From positions 124,001 through 188,000 of the forward strand of contig NZ_JABACI010000004.1 in assembly GCF_012524205.1 (NCBI RefSeq): a stretch of DNA of 64,000 bases, given 5' to 3'. The notes beneath the pieces were generated by a model, which worked only from the letters and a program-made list of their open reading frames with translations, was not told the DNA's origin and ran no database searches. Positions 26,501-35,711 of the stretch are shown in pieces; position 1 is the stretch's first letter; the number at the start of each line of letters is the position of its first letter. The position numbers were made by a program, and so were the translations under genes. The stretch comes from Microbacterium salsuginis. GTDB lineage: Bacteria; Actinomycetota; Actinomycetes; Actinomycetales; Microbacteriaceae.

Positions 26501-29366
26501 GCGTCTCGGACGCGCCCGGTGCCAGCTCATCCACCGTGAACGAGCCCTCCGGGAACAACGAGTCCGTGACCTCGAGGTCTGTCAGCGTGCCCTGACCGGT
26601 GTTCTCGATCACGATCCGATACGGCACCTCGTCGCCGACGCGGTACGTCGGGTAGTCCTCGACCGTGTTGGCGTCGCGCCAGGTGCCCGCGGCATCCTGC
26701 ACGTACTTCTTCAGCGTCGCCGAGTAGTAGTTCGCCACCGTCATCGACGCGGATGTGCGCATGACCAGTTCGGTGTGCTCTGCACGCGCCTGCGCACGGT
26801 TCACGAGTGTGTCGCCACCCTCGACGCCGTCGGTGGCGACGTGGACCGTGAAGGCCTGTGTCGCACCCGCCGGGAGCTCGGGACCGATCACGCGGACCGC
26901 CGTGGCATCCGTTGTGAAGGTGGTCGACCAGCCTGCCGTGCCGCCCGTGGGATCACCTGCGGCGCCGTTCGAAGGGTCGGCCGGGTCATCGGTGAGGGTG
27001 GCCGGGTCGGCCGTCGTGTAGTAGACGGTGGCACCCGCTGCGGCCTCGACCTCGGTGAGCTCGTATGAGCCGGCGAAGCTCGTGCCGCGGCTGTCGCCGA
27101 CGTACGGGAGGATGTCGATCGTGTCGGTGAACGCCTGCGGCAGCGGGTCGAAGGATCGCAGCGTCACCGTCCACGACCCCTCGCCCACCCCGTCACCCGC
27201 CAGGTTCGGGATGAACGGCGTGTCCGCGACCTTGGCGATGCTCGTGTAGCCGTCGGTGCTGACGGTCACCTGCGCGGCGACAGGGGCCGTCACGACGCCA
27301 CCGTATGCCGCGGTCGCGGTGTTGACGAGCGCCTGGCCAGGGGGCACGGATGCATCGGCGATCGCCTGATAGGTGAGCGCGTTCTGCGTGTTGGTCGCGA
27401 CGCCGTTCAGGGTCCAGCTGAGCACCTGACGGCCCTGCAGGTCGGTCGTCACCGTCGGGGCGGGCGACGCCGAGCCGGGCACGTAGGTCATCCCGACCGG
27501 CAGGGTGTCGGCGATCTGATAGCCGTCGACGGTCGGCGGCACCTGTCCGGCGCCGTTGGCGGCGTAGGTGAGCGTGAAGGTCGCGGGGACACCCGGGGTC
27601 ACGGCGCTGCGATCGACCGACTTCGCGATGGCCGGAGCCGCGTCGACGATCCGCAGGACGTCACGGAACCCCGTCGTGCACGGATACCGCCAGCCCGGGG
27701 TGTTGGTGATGCAGCCGGCGTAGTCGGGGCCGGTCCACGAGTTCGGCGCCGGCGAGTCGTGGATGCCGGAGAAGAAGCTCCACACCTCGGTGCCCGCGGG
27801 CGTGCCGGGACGGATCCGCAGGTTCGCGACCGGCGTGATGCTGGGGTCGTCGACGTGCGCCTCGGCCTGGCCCTGTGTCATGACGACGCGGACCGCCTTG
27901 ACGTCGGCGAGGTTCGCCGGCGGCGTCGTGCTCCACCCCGCCGCGGGGGCGCAGTCGAAGGCACTCGGGTTGTAGCCCGGGCTCGCCGGATCGAGGTTGG
28001 GGCTCGTGCCGGTGTAGTACTCGAAGGGCGCGCCTGGGACGCCGCCGAGCGGCGTACCCCAGTAGAAGGCCTCGAGAGTCACGTACCGGGTGTCGAGCGG
28101 TGCGCACATTCCGACGAGGAGGCTGTCGTCGCGATGTGCCCAGCGCTGCCACCCGGTATCGAGGTACTGCCCGACGAGAGTCCCCGCCGCGACCCGATAA
28201 GTGTCATCCCACGTCGTGCCGCCGCTGCCGGTGTAACCGCGGCCCCACCCGGAGGAGTACGTGCCCAGCGGCTGCCAGGTCTTGGTCTCGCTGTTGTTGG
28301 ACGGGTCGTCCTGCGCGGTCAGCCCGGTCGCCGACGTGTACACGGGGGCGCTGGAGGTGACAGTCGTCGATCCGCCGGGGACGTTGAACGTCCGGACGAA
28401 GAGCGATCCTGATGCCAGAGCCACCTGGTCGGTCGGCAGCAGGTTGCCGGCGGAGTCTCGAGTCGGGATGTTCGCCGGGTCGTAGTCGATCCCGTTCAGT
28501 GTCATCTGGAACGTGTTCGGGCCGGTCTGCGCGACCGAGCAGCTTCCGACGAACGACGTCATGTGGGTGGACGGATGGCTGCCACCCGACCACGGGTGCC
28601 CATCGGATGCGATGTTCATGTCGTACGGCGTGCATCCCTGCGGCGCGATCTGGATCGCCCCGCCCTGGGGTGAGGCGATGGTGAGGTCATATGTGATCGT
28701 CTGCGGTCCGGCGTCGCTGCCGAGCCCCTTGCTGAGGGTCCACTCGTAGCTTGTCTCGAAATAGTTCGCTCCGCTGGCGACATAGGCCGCGCCGGTTCCC
28801 CAGCGGATGTCCATCGCGAACTCGTTCGTGATCTCGATGGGATCCAGCGCCGCCGCCTGATCGCCGATCGTGCCGGCCGCCGACACCTGCGACCCGGTGG
28901 AGCCGTCCACGGTGATCGGCGCCTGGATCGCGACCGCGGTGCCCTCGGCCTGGGTGCCGAGATTGCACACGAGGGTGCGGCCGTCAGGAGAGATGCTCGA
29001 CACGGGGTCCACCGCGGTGGTCACGCACATGTTCGGGACCGAGGCGAAGCGCCCGTTCTGGGCGACGAGCGTGACGGTGACGTTGTCGACGGGGTCGTTG
29101 ACGGGCGCGGCCGCGTCATCGTTGAGGTTCAGATGCCACAGCCCCGTCACGACGTCGCCGCTCTTGACCGACGTGGCGGTGCCATCGACCCACCGCGCGG
29201 TGAGCTCGTAGACCGTCGCCGCCTGAGCGGCCGTCGCAGGCAACAGCGCCATCATGAGCGCCGCGACGGTCGCGGTCACCACCGAGACGGACGAGATGCG
29301 GCGTCCTGCAGACCGTCGCTTGGATGTGGAACCGGCCGAGATTCTGGGCACGAAGAGACGACTCAA
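23580..29366 (-). CDS. Giant repeat-rich cell-wall surface protein with C-terminal sorting signal
   Basis: 1928 residues. A long signal peptide (about 1-50, ending AAQAA) precedes an N-terminal region (~50-640) of probable adhesin folds with several Cys. DUF11-type units follow (~640-1050), then seven DUF7927-type units of about 125 residues. Each unit opens with K-x-S/A-DP-x-S-G-x-x-V-x-x-GD-x-x-xYT-T/V and contains DDLSxVLDDATWNDD-like and WxGDLAxG motifs. The C-terminus reads LAVTGG, a hydrophobic helix and HHRRR. This is an LPxTG-like sorting signal with Ala in place of Pro, so sortase recognition is less certain. The single-copy form of the same unit ends the secreted GH183 protein of this window. 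Likely a long stalk-like adhesin; the partner is unknown. Confidence 0.85.
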   Translation of the reverse strand: MSRLFVPRISAGSTSKRRSAGRRISSVSVVTATVAALMMALLPATAAQAATVYELTARWVDGTATSVKSGDVVTGLWHLNLNDDAAAPVNDPVDNVTVTLVAQNGRFASVPNMCVTTAVDPVSSISPDGRTLVCNLGTQAEGTAVAIQAPITVDGSTGSQVSAAGTIGDQAAALDPIEITNEFAMDIRWGTGAAYVASGANYFETSYEWTLSKGLGSDAGPQTITYDLTIASPQGGAIQIAPQGCTPYDMNIASDGHPWSGGSHPSTHMTSFVGSCSVAQTGPNTFQMTLNGIDYDPANIPTRDSAGNLLPTDQVALASGSLFVRTFNVPGGSTTVTSSAPVYTSATGLTAQDDPSNNSETKTWQPLGTYSSGWGRGYTGSGGTTWDDTYRVAAGTLVGQYLDTGWQRWAHRDDSLLVGMCAPLDTRYVTLEAFYWGTPLGGVPGAPFEYYTGTSPNLDPASPGYNPSAFDCAPAAGWSTTPPANLADVKAVRVVMTQGQAEAHVDDPSITPVANLRIRPGTPAGTEVWSFFSGIHDSPAPNSWTGPDYAGCITNTPGWRYPCTTGFRDVLRIVDAAPAIAKSVDRSAVTPGVPATFTLTYAANGAGQVPPTVDGYQIADTLPVGMTYVPGSASPAPTVTTDLQGRQVLSWTLNGVATNTQNALTYQAIADASVPPGQALVNTATAAYGGVVTAPVAAQVTVSTDGYTSIAKVADTPFIPNLAGDGVGEGSWTVTLRSFDPLPQAFTDTIDILPYVGDSRGTSFAGSYELTEVEAAAGATVYYTTADPATLTDDPADPSNGAAGDPTGGTAGWSTTFTTDATAVRVIGPELPAGATQAFTVHVATDGVEGGDTLVNRAQARAEHTELVMRTSASMTVANYYSATLKKYVQDAAGTWRDANTVEDYPTYRVGDEVPYRIVIENTGQGTLTDLEVTDSLFPEGSFTVDELAPGASETHEFTVTMTGGGSVVNTACGSAAIPSDSGVAPTINCDPAGADVVNYSVAKSSDPVSGTVLHPGDEVTYTVTVTQEGAAPAQALFSDDLSEVLDDADLTSGPTASIGTAAITDGVLSWNGTVPVDGVATVSYTVTIKDSAALAEGGSYFLENGVTSPGCPEAGCPPVEHTIADYSVVKSSDPVDGSNVDEGDSIEYTLTIAQQGEAAYLGASLVDDLSDVLDDATWNSDETATGGTLSFDAATEVLSWSGDLAVGEVVTLTYSVTVTGDGDTHLHNVVSSEGCVSQEVCETEHYTASYTTVKTSDPASGSDVQIGDVIEYTVTVTQSGLGRVVAQFFNDDLTGVLDDATFNNDIVASAGTFTYTDGVISWTGDLGAGDVATVTYSVTVTAAGDTLIGNTVQSPGCESAADCETEHQTGRYETVKTSDPVSGSDVQIGDTVEYTVTVSQVGEAAVEDASFTDDLTAVLDDATWNDDLAESAGTADYSAPTVTWSGDLAVDAVVTVTYSVTVTGTGDMTLTNVVTSDGCVDAVDCTTTHQTGAYAVAKSSDPESGTDVAVGSTITYTVTVEQYGPGAVTGASFEDDLSAVLDDATWSDDLAATAGTATFDPDTEVVEWAGDLAVGGSVTVTYAVTVTGDGDMTLANVVTPGENGECELDSSGDPLCETTHETGRFEYSKMADPIHNSDVQAGDVVTYTVTVVQVGPAAVAASVADDLTDVLDDATYNGDVAATAGTAVVDGSALSWSGDLAPGDEVAITYSVTVTGAGNTTLANVVTTTSPAGECVTAEDGTEECRTIHKTGGYVYAKTADPASGTTVRAGDTVTYTVTVTQRGEGAVIDAVVTDDLSGVLDDATWNDDAAASAGTVAREGSTLTWTGDLSVGQVVTITYSVEVTAAGPAQLRNVVTSPDERAICDPDGACLTQHDVPAPPPGLAVTGGTIAWTSAGIAGLLLLIGAAALLIHHRRRLPTASGEVSR
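23760..26373 (-). repeat. Seven tandem DUF7927/DUF11-type coding repeats
   Basis: Seven units of roughly 375 nt within the giant surface-protein gene. Units 3 and 4 are closest, sharing SDVQIGD and DP-x-SGSDVQ, which points to recent duplication. Outer units have diverged. Confidence 0.8.
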
Positions 29367-29441
29367 GATTTCCCCCCTGGGAACGTCACGAGCGCGGCGC
29401 CGAGATGACGACGCACTCTTGAATCGTTCCTACCGGGATTC

Positions 29442-29455
29442 TGAGAACCTTCTCA
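29442..29455. promoter_or_regulatory. Operator-like palindrome upstream of the giant surface-protein gene
   Basis: TGAGAA-CC-TTCTCA, about 75 nt before the start codon and just beyond the hspR stop. It could be an operator or a small hairpin. No regulator can be assigned. Confidence 0.35.
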
Positions 29456-29499
29456 CGAATTTCACCCGGTCCTTCACCCCATGGAGCAGAGCGCCCGGG

Positions 29500-29976
29500 T
29501 CACGGGGTGTCGTCGTCGTCCTCTTCGGCCTCAGGGGCCGCGGGAAGGGGGTGGCGCGGGCGCCATACGACGAGCTCGGTCGCACGGCGCACGCGAGTTC
29601 CGTGGCGCAGCGTGACGACCGCGCCGGTCGATCCCGCCGCGAAGACGCGAGCTCCCGGGCGCTTCTCGAGCTCAACACGGACCCGCTCCTCGAGATCGCG
29701 CACGCGCCCGTGGAGTTCGCGTACGCGGTCCTCGAGTTCGAGGATGCGCGCGATCGCGGGGAGCCCGATGCCGTCGGCCGACATCCGCGCCACTTCGCGC
29801 AACTGAGCGACATGGCGCAGCGAGTAGCGGCGCGAGCCGCCCTGGGTGCGCGCAGGGACGACCAGGCCCAGCCGGTCGTACTGCCGCAGGGTCTGCGGGT
29901 GCATGCCCGAAAGCTCGGCGGCGACGGCGATCGCGAAGATCGGCGTCTCGTCGTCGATCTCGTGCTGCTCGCCCAT
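29500..29976 (-). CDS. hspR: HspR heat-shock repressor (MerR family)
   Basis: About 158 residues. An N-terminal MerR helix-turn-helix (IFAIAVAAELSGMHPQTLRQ, then YDRLGLVVPARTQGGSRRYS) is followed by a coiled coil (~85-115) and an acidic tail ending EEDDDDTP. It is the last gene of the dnaK operon, the standard actinobacterial arrangement in which HspR, with DnaK as co-repressor, shuts off the operon through HAIR repeats. One HAIR copy lies in front of dnaK here. The ATG at 29976 has AGGAGG eight bases upstream; an ATG at 29982 and a GTG at 29985 are possible but too close to that site. Confidence 0.93.
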   Translation of the reverse strand: MGEQHEIDDETPIFAIAVAAELSGMHPQTLRQYDRLGLVVPARTQGGSRRYSLRHVAQLREVARMSADGIGLPAIARILELEDRVRELHGRVRDLEERVRVELEKRPGARVFAAGSTGAVVTLRHGTRVRRATELVVWRPRHPLPAAPEAEEDDDDTP

Positions 29977-29995
29977 GGTCATCACCTCCTTGTAC

Positions 29996-30098
29996 CCGGT
30001 CGTTGAGCGAGCGAAGTGAGACGAAACGCCTCGAGTACACGCCGAACGTCGGCTCGACGCGTGTCGTCTCGCTCGTTCCTCGCTCGCTCAACGACCGG
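29996..30098. repeat. Inverted copies of a dispersed 40-nt repeat between dnaJ and hspR
   Basis: The left arm (29996-30035) begins CCGGTCGTTGAGCGAGCGAA. The right arm (30064-30098) is its inverted, partly diverged copy. Together they can form a long stem in the dnaJ-hspR mRNA. The left arm matches 38 of 40 bases of a segment at 56611-56650 read in reverse. Probable REP-like mobile palindrome, possibly attenuating hspR. Confidence 0.75.
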
Positions 30099-30113
30099 AA
30101 TCCGGACCATGGT

Positions 30114-31112
30114 CTAACCTCGTGCCTTGCTCATGAGGTCGGCGCGCGGGTTCTCCTTCGGCTCCAGATCGTGGAAGCGCTGCAGCGCCTCGCGTGCCGC
30201 GTCGTCGAGGTGCGACGGGACCGCCACCTGCACCTCTGCCAGCAGATCCCCGGTGCCCTTCTGTGTCTGCACACCCCGGCCCTTGACGCGCAGCACCCGC
30301 CCCGACGGCGTGCCCGGCGCGACCCGCAGCTTGACCGGATCACCACCGAGGGTGGGCACCTCGATGGTGGCGCCCAGCGCGGCCTCGGTGAAAGTCACCG
30401 GGACGACGACGCGCAGGTTGAGCCCCTCACGCGTGAAGACCGGGTGCGGGCGAACGGCCACCTGCACGACGACGTCTCCGTTCTCGCCGCCGTCCGGCGA
30501 GGGGCGACCGCGGCCGCGCAGACGGATCTTCTGCCCGTCCGAGACGCCCGCGGGGATCTTGACCTTGAACGGCTTGCCGTCCTCGCCCTGCAGTGTGATC
30601 GTCTCGCCCTTGGTGGCGGTGATGAAGTCGATCGTGGTGCGCGCCGTGACGTCCGCGCCGCGGGTGGGGCCGCCGTAGCCGCGGAATCCGCCCGTCGGCT
30701 GACCGAACCTGCCCGACCCGAAGCCGGCGCCGCCCTGCTGCTGATTGAACATCGCGAAGATGTCGTCGAAGTCCTCGGCGGACTGGTAGCGCGCGCCACG
30801 GCCCTGGTTGAACATGCTGAAGACGTCTTCGAAGCCGCCGGCGCCGCCGGCGCCACCGGCCGTGAAACGCGCCCCCGAGCCCATCGCCCGGATCTGGTCG
30901 TACTCCTTGCGCTGCTCCGCGTCGGAGAGCACCGAGTACGCCTCGCTGATCTCCTTGAACTTGGCCTCGGCCGCGGCGTCACCCGGATTCGAATCGGGGT
31001 GGTACTTGCGGGCGAGCTTGCGGTACGTCTTCTTCAGGTCCGCGTCGGAGACGTCCTTCGAGACGCCGAGCACCGAGTAGAAGTCCTTGTCGAACCAGTC
31101 CTGACTGGCCAT
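30114..31112 (-). CDS. dnaJ: DnaJ-type co-chaperone lacking the zinc finger
   Basis: 332 residues. The J-domain (about 8-75) has HPD at 38-40, followed by a Gly/Phe-rich linker (~85-150) and two C-terminal beta domains (~155-320). The four CxxCxGxG zinc motifs of type I DnaJ are absent, so this is a type II (CbpA-like) J-protein, as in the dnaK operons of many actinobacteria. It stimulates DnaK ATPase and delivers clients. It starts about 16 nt after the grpE stop within dnaK-grpE-dnaJ-hspR and is heat-induced through the HAIR promoter. Confidence 0.92.
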   Translation of the reverse strand: MASQDWFDKDFYSVLGVSKDVSDADLKKTYRKLARKYHPDSNPGDAAAEAKFKEISEAYSVLSDAEQRKEYDQIRAMGSGARFTAGGAGGAGGFEDVFSMFNQGRGARYQSAEDFDDIFAMFNQQQGGAGFGSGRFGQPTGGFRGYGGPTRGADVTARTTIDFITATKGETITLQGEDGKPFKVKIPAGVSDGQKIRLRGRGRPSPDGGENGDVVVQVAVRPHPVFTREGLNLRVVVPVTFTEAALGATIEVPTLGGDPVKLRVAPGTPSGRVLRVKGRGVQTQKGTGDLLAEVQVAVPSHLDDAAREALQRFHDLEPKENPRADLMSKARG

Positions 31113-31128
31113 GCATGTCCTCCCGGTG

Positions 31129-31743
31129 CTACTCGGCCGGCACGGCGACGACGACCTTCGCGGGCCGCAGTTCGACCGAGCCGAGGCGGTAGCCGATCTC
31201 GACGACCTCGAGGATCGTCGGCTCGGTCACACCAGGAGTCGGCGCCTGGAAGATCGCCTCGTGCTGCTGCGGGTCGAACACCTCGCCCGCTTCGCCGTAG
31301 GTGCGAAGGCCCATCTTCTCGGCGACGCCGCGCAGCTTCTCGGCGATCGCGGTGAAGGGCGAGCCCTCCTCGAGATCCCCGTGCTTCTCGGCGCGGTCGA
31401 GGTCGTCCAGCACCGGCAGCAGGCCCTTCGCGACCGCGCCCTGGGCGCGCTCGATCTCGAGCTCGCGCTGCTCCTCCGTACGGCGGCGGTAGTTGGCGTA
31501 CTCCGCCTGCAGTCGCTTGAGGTCGTTCAGCAGCTGTGACTCGAGGTCGGCCAGCACAGCGTCCTCGGCCGCGGCGTCCGCGTTCTGCGATGCCCCGAGG
31601 ATGTCGTCCACCGTGAGCTCTTCGCCCTCGGCGCCGGTGTCGCCGGCGTTCTCCTGGCCCTCCTGCGGGTCGGACCCGGAAGCCTGCGCTTCCGGGTCCT
31701 CGCCACCGGGGACCTCGTTTTCGTCGAAGTCCTTGTCGGCCAT
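31129..31743 (-). CDS. grpE: GrpE nucleotide exchange factor
   Basis: 204 residues. An acidic, disordered N-terminus (~1-65) precedes the long dimerising helix ([24 protein letters not shown]), and a C-terminal beta domain contains the [19 protein letters not shown] signature. It releases ADP from DnaK. It begins 2 nt after the dnaK stop, so the two are probably translated together. Confidence 0.95.
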   Translation of the reverse strand: MADKDFDENEVPGGEDPEAQASGSDPQEGQENAGDTGAEGEELTVDDILGASQNADAAAEDAVLADLESQLLNDLKRLQAEYANYRRRTEEQRELEIERAQGAVAKGLLPVLDDLDRAEKHGDLEEGSPFTAIAEKLRGVAEKMGLRTYGEAGEVFDPQQHEAIFQAPTPGVTEPTILEVVEIGYRLGSVELRPAKVVVAVPAE

Positions 31744-31745
31744 GG

Positions 31746-33620
31746 TTACTTCTTCTCGGTCTCGTCTTCGTCTTCGACGACCTCGGCGTCGACGACGTCC
31801 TCATCGGGGCTCGTCGGCTGCGAGCCGTCGGCCGATGCGTCCGCTGCGGCATCCGGCGCCGCCTGCGAAGCCTGACCGGCGGAGTAGATCGCCTCGCCGA
31901 GCTTGCCCTGGCTCTGGCTGAGCTTGTCGAACGCCGTCTTCACGGCCTCGTCGTCATCACCGGCGAGCGCCGACTTGAGCGCGTCGACGTCGGCCTGGAC
32001 CTCGGTCTTGACGTTCTCGGGCAGCTTGTCGTCGTTGTCCTTGATGAGCTTCTCGATCGAGTACGACAGGGTCTCGGCCTGGTTGCGCACCTCGGCGGCC
32101 TCGCGACGCTTCTTGTCGTCGGCGGCGTGCTCCTCGGCCTCGCGCACCATGCGCTCGATGTCCTCCTTGGGCAGCGACGAGCCGCCCGTGATGGTCATCG
32201 ACTGCTCCTTGCCGGTGCCCTTGTCCTTCGCAGAGACGTGGACGATGCCGTTCGCGTCGATGTCGAAGGTGACCTCGACCTGCGGGATGCCGCGGGGCGC
32301 GGGGGCGATGCCGGTGAGCTCGAAGGTGCCCAGCGGCTTGTTGTCGCGGGTGAACTCGCGCTCGCCCTGGAAGACCTGGATCGCGACAGACGGCTGGTTG
32401 TCGTCGGCGGTCGTGAAGGTCTCGGATCGCTTGGTCGGGATGGCGGTGTTGCGCTCGATCAGCTTGGTCATGATGCCGCCCTTGGTCTCGATGCCGAGGC
32501 TCAGGGGGGTGACGTCGATGAGCAGCACGTCCTTGCGCTCGCCCTTGAGGACGCCGGCCTGCAGGGCGGCGCCGACAGCGACGACCTCGTCCGGGTTGAC
32601 GCCCTTGTTGGGCTCCTTGCCGGCCTCGCGCTGCACGAGCTCCGACACGGCGGGCATGCGGGTCGAGCCGCCGACCAGCACGACGTGGTCGATGTCGGCC
32701 ACCTTGATGCCGGCCTCGCGGATGACGTCCTCGAAGGGCTTCTTGGTGCGGTCGAGCAGGTCCTTGGTGAGGTCCTCGAACTTGGCGCGCGTGATCGTCT
32801 CGGACAGCGACACGGGGCCGGAGTCGGTCAGCGACAGGTACGGCAGGTTGACGCTCGTCGAGGTCGACGACGACAGCTCCTTCTTCGCCTGCTCGGCGGC
32901 CTCCTTGAGACGCTGCAGCGCGATCTTGTCGCCCGACACGTCGACGCCCGTGGTGTCCTTGAACTGCTTGATGAAGTAGTCGACCAGGCGCTGGTCCCAG
33001 TCGTCACCGCCGAGGCGGTTGTCACCGGCGGTGGAGCGCACCTGGATGGTCGAGAAGTCGTCGTCCTTGCCCACCTCGAGCAGCGAGACGTCGAAGGTTC
33101 CGCCACCGAGGTCGAAGACGAGGATGAGCTCGTCCTCCTTGCCCTTGTCGAGGCCGTACGCCAGAGCGGCGGCGGTGGGCTCGTTGATGATGCGCAGGAC
33201 GTTGAGGCCCGCGATCTCGCCGGCCTCCTTGGTGGCCTGGCGCTCGGCGTCGTTGAAGTACGCGGGAACCGTGATGACGGCATCCGTCACCGTGTCGCCC
33301 AGGTACTGCTCGGCGTCGCGCTTGAGCTTCTGCAGGATGCGCGCGGAGATCTCCTGCGGCGTCCACTTCTTGCCGTCGACGTCGAAGCCCCAGTCGGTGC
33401 CCATGTGGCGCTTGACGGACGAGACGGTGCGGTCGACGTTGGTGACGGCCTGGCGCTTGGCGGTCTCGCCGACGAGCACCTCGCCGTCCTTGGTGAACGC
33501 GACCACCGAGGGGGTCGTGCGGAAGCCCTCGGCATTGGCGATGACCTTGGGCTCGCCACCCTCGAGGACGCTCACGACCGAGTTGGTCGTACCGAGGTCG
33601 ATTCCAACAGCACGTGCCAT
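31746..33620 (-). CDS. dnaK: DnaK (Hsp70) chaperone
   Basis: 624 residues, full length. The ATPase domain begins [18 protein letters not shown] and carries [16 protein letters not shown] and [12 protein letters not shown]. The substrate-binding domain contains [20 protein letters not shown], and the lid ends in the acidic tail [16 protein letters not shown]. Central Hsp70 chaperone and, in this group, co-repressor of its own operon with HspR. It is the first gene of the operon; a consensus promoter and a HAIR repeat lie 100-150 nt upstream. Confidence 0.98.
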   Translation of the reverse strand: MARAVGIDLGTTNSVVSVLEGGEPKVIANAEGFRTTPSVVAFTKDGEVLVGETAKRQAVTNVDRTVSSVKRHMGTDWGFDVDGKKWTPQEISARILQKLKRDAEQYLGDTVTDAVITVPAYFNDAERQATKEAGEIAGLNVLRIINEPTAAALAYGLDKGKEDELILVFDLGGGTFDVSLLEVGKDDDFSTIQVRSTAGDNRLGGDDWDQRLVDYFIKQFKDTTGVDVSGDKIALQRLKEAAEQAKKELSSSTSTSVNLPYLSLTDSGPVSLSETITRAKFEDLTKDLLDRTKKPFEDVIREAGIKVADIDHVVLVGGSTRMPAVSELVQREAGKEPNKGVNPDEVVAVGAALQAGVLKGERKDVLLIDVTPLSLGIETKGGIMTKLIERNTAIPTKRSETFTTADDNQPSVAIQVFQGEREFTRDNKPLGTFELTGIAPAPRGIPQVEVTFDIDANGIVHVSAKDKGTGKEQSMTITGGSSLPKEDIERMVREAEEHAADDKKRREAAEVRNQAETLSYSIEKLIKDNDDKLPENVKTEVQADVDALKSALAGDDDEAVKTAFDKLSQSQGKLGEAIYSAGQASQAAPDAAADASADGSQPTSPDEDVVDAEVVEDEDETEKK

Positions 33621-33716
33621 GTGATTTCTCTCCTTCTCAGGGGCGAGACGGATGCCTCGGCCCAGGGTTTGCGGGAAGTCAGCTCGCGCCCACCAAAGGT
33701 GAGCCGCGATGACTCA

Positions 33717-33746
33717 ACCCTACTCCCACCCCTTCGAAGGTGTCAA
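33717..33746 (-). promoter_or_regulatory. dnaK operon promoter
   Basis: Minus strand: TTGACA (33746-33741), 18-nt spacer, TAGGGT (33722-33717). It lies just downstream, in the direction of transcription, of the HAIR repeat and about 100 nt before dnaK. Housekeeping-sigma type. Confidence 0.75.
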
Positions 33747-33751
33747 ATGAA

Positions 33752-33772
33752 CTTGATATGACTCGACTCAAG
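33752..33772. promoter_or_regulatory. HAIR operator for HspR
   Basis: CTTGATA-N7-ACTCAAG, against the consensus CTTGAGT-N7-ACTCAAG; only two bases of the left arm deviate. It overlaps the stop codon of the upstream hydrolase gene (TGA at 33770-33768) and abuts the -35 of the dnaK promoter. Confidence 0.88.
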
Positions 33773-34979
33773 TTCGGGCGAAGGTGTCGTCGAGCCAGTC
33801 GAGAACGCGCCGGTTCAGCAGTGAGCGGTTCATCATCTCGCAGTGGCCGCCGGCGCCCTCGGCCGCCGTGAACCGCAGGACGGTCGCATCGCGAAGCGCC
33901 TCCGCGAAGGCGGGCACCCCTGCGGCGAGGGCGTCGTTCTCGGCGTGCGTCAGCAGCACCGGACAGCGGATCTCGTCCACGCGGTCGATGCGGTACTCGG
34001 CCGTGCGCTCGAGGAAGGACTTGAAGTCCGTGACGCCGTTGACCCAGAACCCGCGCTGGATGATCGACCAGCGCATCTTGCGGTCCTGCTCGATGACCCC
34101 CATGATGCGCTGCACGGTCTCCTCGTCGAGCGCCGAGAGGTCGCTCGCCTCCTCCTCGGTCGCGCCCAGCCGCCGCGCGAACACCGACAGTCCCGCGCCG
34201 AGATCCTGCTGGCCGGGATCGGCGATGCACGCCGCGATCCGGGAATCGCCCGAGGCGGCTCGCGGTGCGAGATAGCCACCGAGGCTCCAGCCGCTGACCG
34301 CGATGCGGTCGGGGTCGACCAGCGGGGAGGTGAGCGCGTGGTCGATGACCGCCGAGACGACGACTTCCCAGTCCGGCCGCATCGGCACGCCCTGCTCGTA
34401 CAGCACGGCGCCCTGCCCGGGTCCGTCGAAGAGCAGGCAATGGTAGCCGCGGCGGAGGGCTGCCACGGCCGATGCGAAATACGAATCCGTGACGGTCGCG
34501 TCGTAGCCGTTGACGAGGATCAGGAGGGGGCGCACCTCGGTCTCATGACCGAACGCGGGGATGAGATACACGGGCACGTGCGCATCGTCCACGGTGACGG
34601 ACGCGGGAAGGACGCCGCGCAGGGCCAGTCCGGTATCGAAGGCGTCGATCTGCCGGCGGAAGCCCTCGAGCAGTCGCGGGTCCACGGGCGTGCCGTAGAG
34701 CGGGTGGTACGAGCTGGCGTAGAAGGCGCTGGCCCGCAGGTAGAGATCGGACGCACCTGCCCGACCGGCAGCGGCCGCGGCCTCAGCATCCGCCCTCACC
34801 TGGTCGCCCGCGGCCATCCAGGCGTCGAAGAACGCTCCGTCGTCACCGTCGCCCACAGCCGCTGCGACGGTGGCGACTTCACCCCAATCGCCACCGCCGA
34901 ACGGTGTGTACCCCAGCATCCACATGCCGAACTCGTCGTGGAACTCGTCGGCGAACAGTCTCCCCGGCGACATGCTCAT
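33768..34979 (-). CDS. Alpha/beta hydrolase (FrsA/2,6-dihydropseudooxynicotine hydrolase-like)
   Basis: 403 residues. A helical N-domain (~1-130) is followed by an alpha/beta-hydrolase core. The core shows an oxyanion strand (LLILVNGYDATVTDSYF), the nucleophile elbow GWSLGG (Ser232), a likely acid in THAENDALA and the catalytic His in GAGGHCEMMN. There is no signal peptide. The layout resembles FrsA and C-C bond hydrolases acting on small esters or ketones; the substrate cannot be read from sequence. The start lacks a clear SD, and Met3 is an alternative. Its last codons overlap the HAIR operator of dnaK. Confidence 0.82.
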   Translation of the reverse strand: MSMSPGRLFADEFHDEFGMWMLGYTPFGGGDWGEVATVAAAVGDGDDGAFFDAWMAAGDQVRADAEAAAAAGRAGASDLYLRASAFYASSYHPLYGTPVDPRLLEGFRRQIDAFDTGLALRGVLPASVTVDDAHVPVYLIPAFGHETEVRPLLILVNGYDATVTDSYFASAVAALRRGYHCLLFDGPGQGAVLYEQGVPMRPDWEVVVSAVIDHALTSPLVDPDRIAVSGWSLGGYLAPRAASGDSRIAACIADPGQQDLGAGLSVFARRLGATEEEASDLSALDEETVQRIMGVIEQDRKMRWSIIQRGFWVNGVTDFKSFLERTAEYRIDRVDEIRCPVLLTHAENDALAAGVPAFAEALRDATVLRFTAAEGAGGHCEMMNRSLLNRRVLDWLDDTFART

Positions 34980-35060
34980 ATGGGAACGCTAGGGGTCCGC
35001 CTGCACGGTGTCATCAGAATCGGCCCGATTGGGGACCTGAGTCCACACGCACGGATGCCT

Positions 35061-35711
35061 TCAGCCGCGGTTGAGGTACTGGATCACCGCCCGCACGCGT
35101 CGGTGCGAGTCGCCGTCAAGAGCCAGCCCGAGAGCGTCGTAGATCCGCGAGACGTGCTGAACGACGGCCTTCTCGGTGAGGAACAGCGCCGCCGCGATGC
35201 TCGCGTTGCTGCGCCCCTCGGCCACCAGCGACAGCACCTCCTGCTGCCGGGACGTCAATGCGCTGATCGCGGCCTCGGAGTGGCGGGCGCGACCCATCAT
35301 CACTGCCACGACGTCGGGGTCCAGCGCGGTGCCGCCTGTCGCGACGCGCTCCAGGTCGCCGAGGAAGGTGCCGACGTCGGCGATCCGCTGCTTGAGCAGG
35401 TATCCGACACGCTCGGCTCCGTGGGCGAGCAGATCCTGGGCGTACCGGCGCTGGACGTGCTGAGACAGCACCACGACACCGATCTCGGGGTGCTCGCGGC
35501 GGATCCGGAGCGCGGCGACGAGGCCCTCGTCGGTGTGCGTCGGCGGCATGCGGATGTCGGTGATGACGAGGTCCGGGCGCTCGCGGCCGACGGCATCCGT
35601 CATCTCTTCGGCGTCACCCACGGCGGCCACCACGTCGTGACCTCCCTCGCGCAGGACGAGCTCGAGACCGCGGCGGATGAGCGCTTCGTCCTCGGCGATG
35701 ATCACGCGCAT
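35061..35711 (-). CDS. NarL/LuxR-type response regulator
   Basis: 216 residues. The receiver domain carries the acidic pair EDE at 7-9, phospho-acceptor Asp52 in LVITDIRMPP and Lys in GYLLKQR. The C-terminal LuxR helix-turn-helix contains LTSRQQEVLSLVAEGRSNAS and the recognition helix EKAVVQHVSRIYDALGL. It overlaps the histidine-kinase gene by 10 nt and is its cognate regulator. Targets are unknown. Confidence 0.93.
   Translation of the reverse strand: MRVIIAEDEALIRRGLELVLREGGHDVVAAVGDAEEMTDAVGRERPDLVITDIRMPPTHTDEGLVAALRIRREHPEIGVVVLSQHVQRRYAQDLLAHGAERVGYLLKQRIADVGTFLGDLERVATGGTALDPDVVAVMMGRARHSEAAISALTSRQQEVLSLVAEGRSNASIAAALFLTEKAVVQHVSRIYDALGLALDGDSHRRVRAVIQYLNRG

Noticed and set aside
23208..27068. 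A 1286-residue open frame on the plus strand opposite the giant surface-protein gene
   Set aside because: It is antisense to a clear repeat-domain gene, has His/Arg/Gly-rich composition with no domain motif, and results from few stop codons in high-GC antisense DNA.
30114..31112. Damaged dnaJ because zinc motifs are missing
   Set aside because: The reading frame is intact and type II J-proteins without zinc fingers are normal in this operon position.
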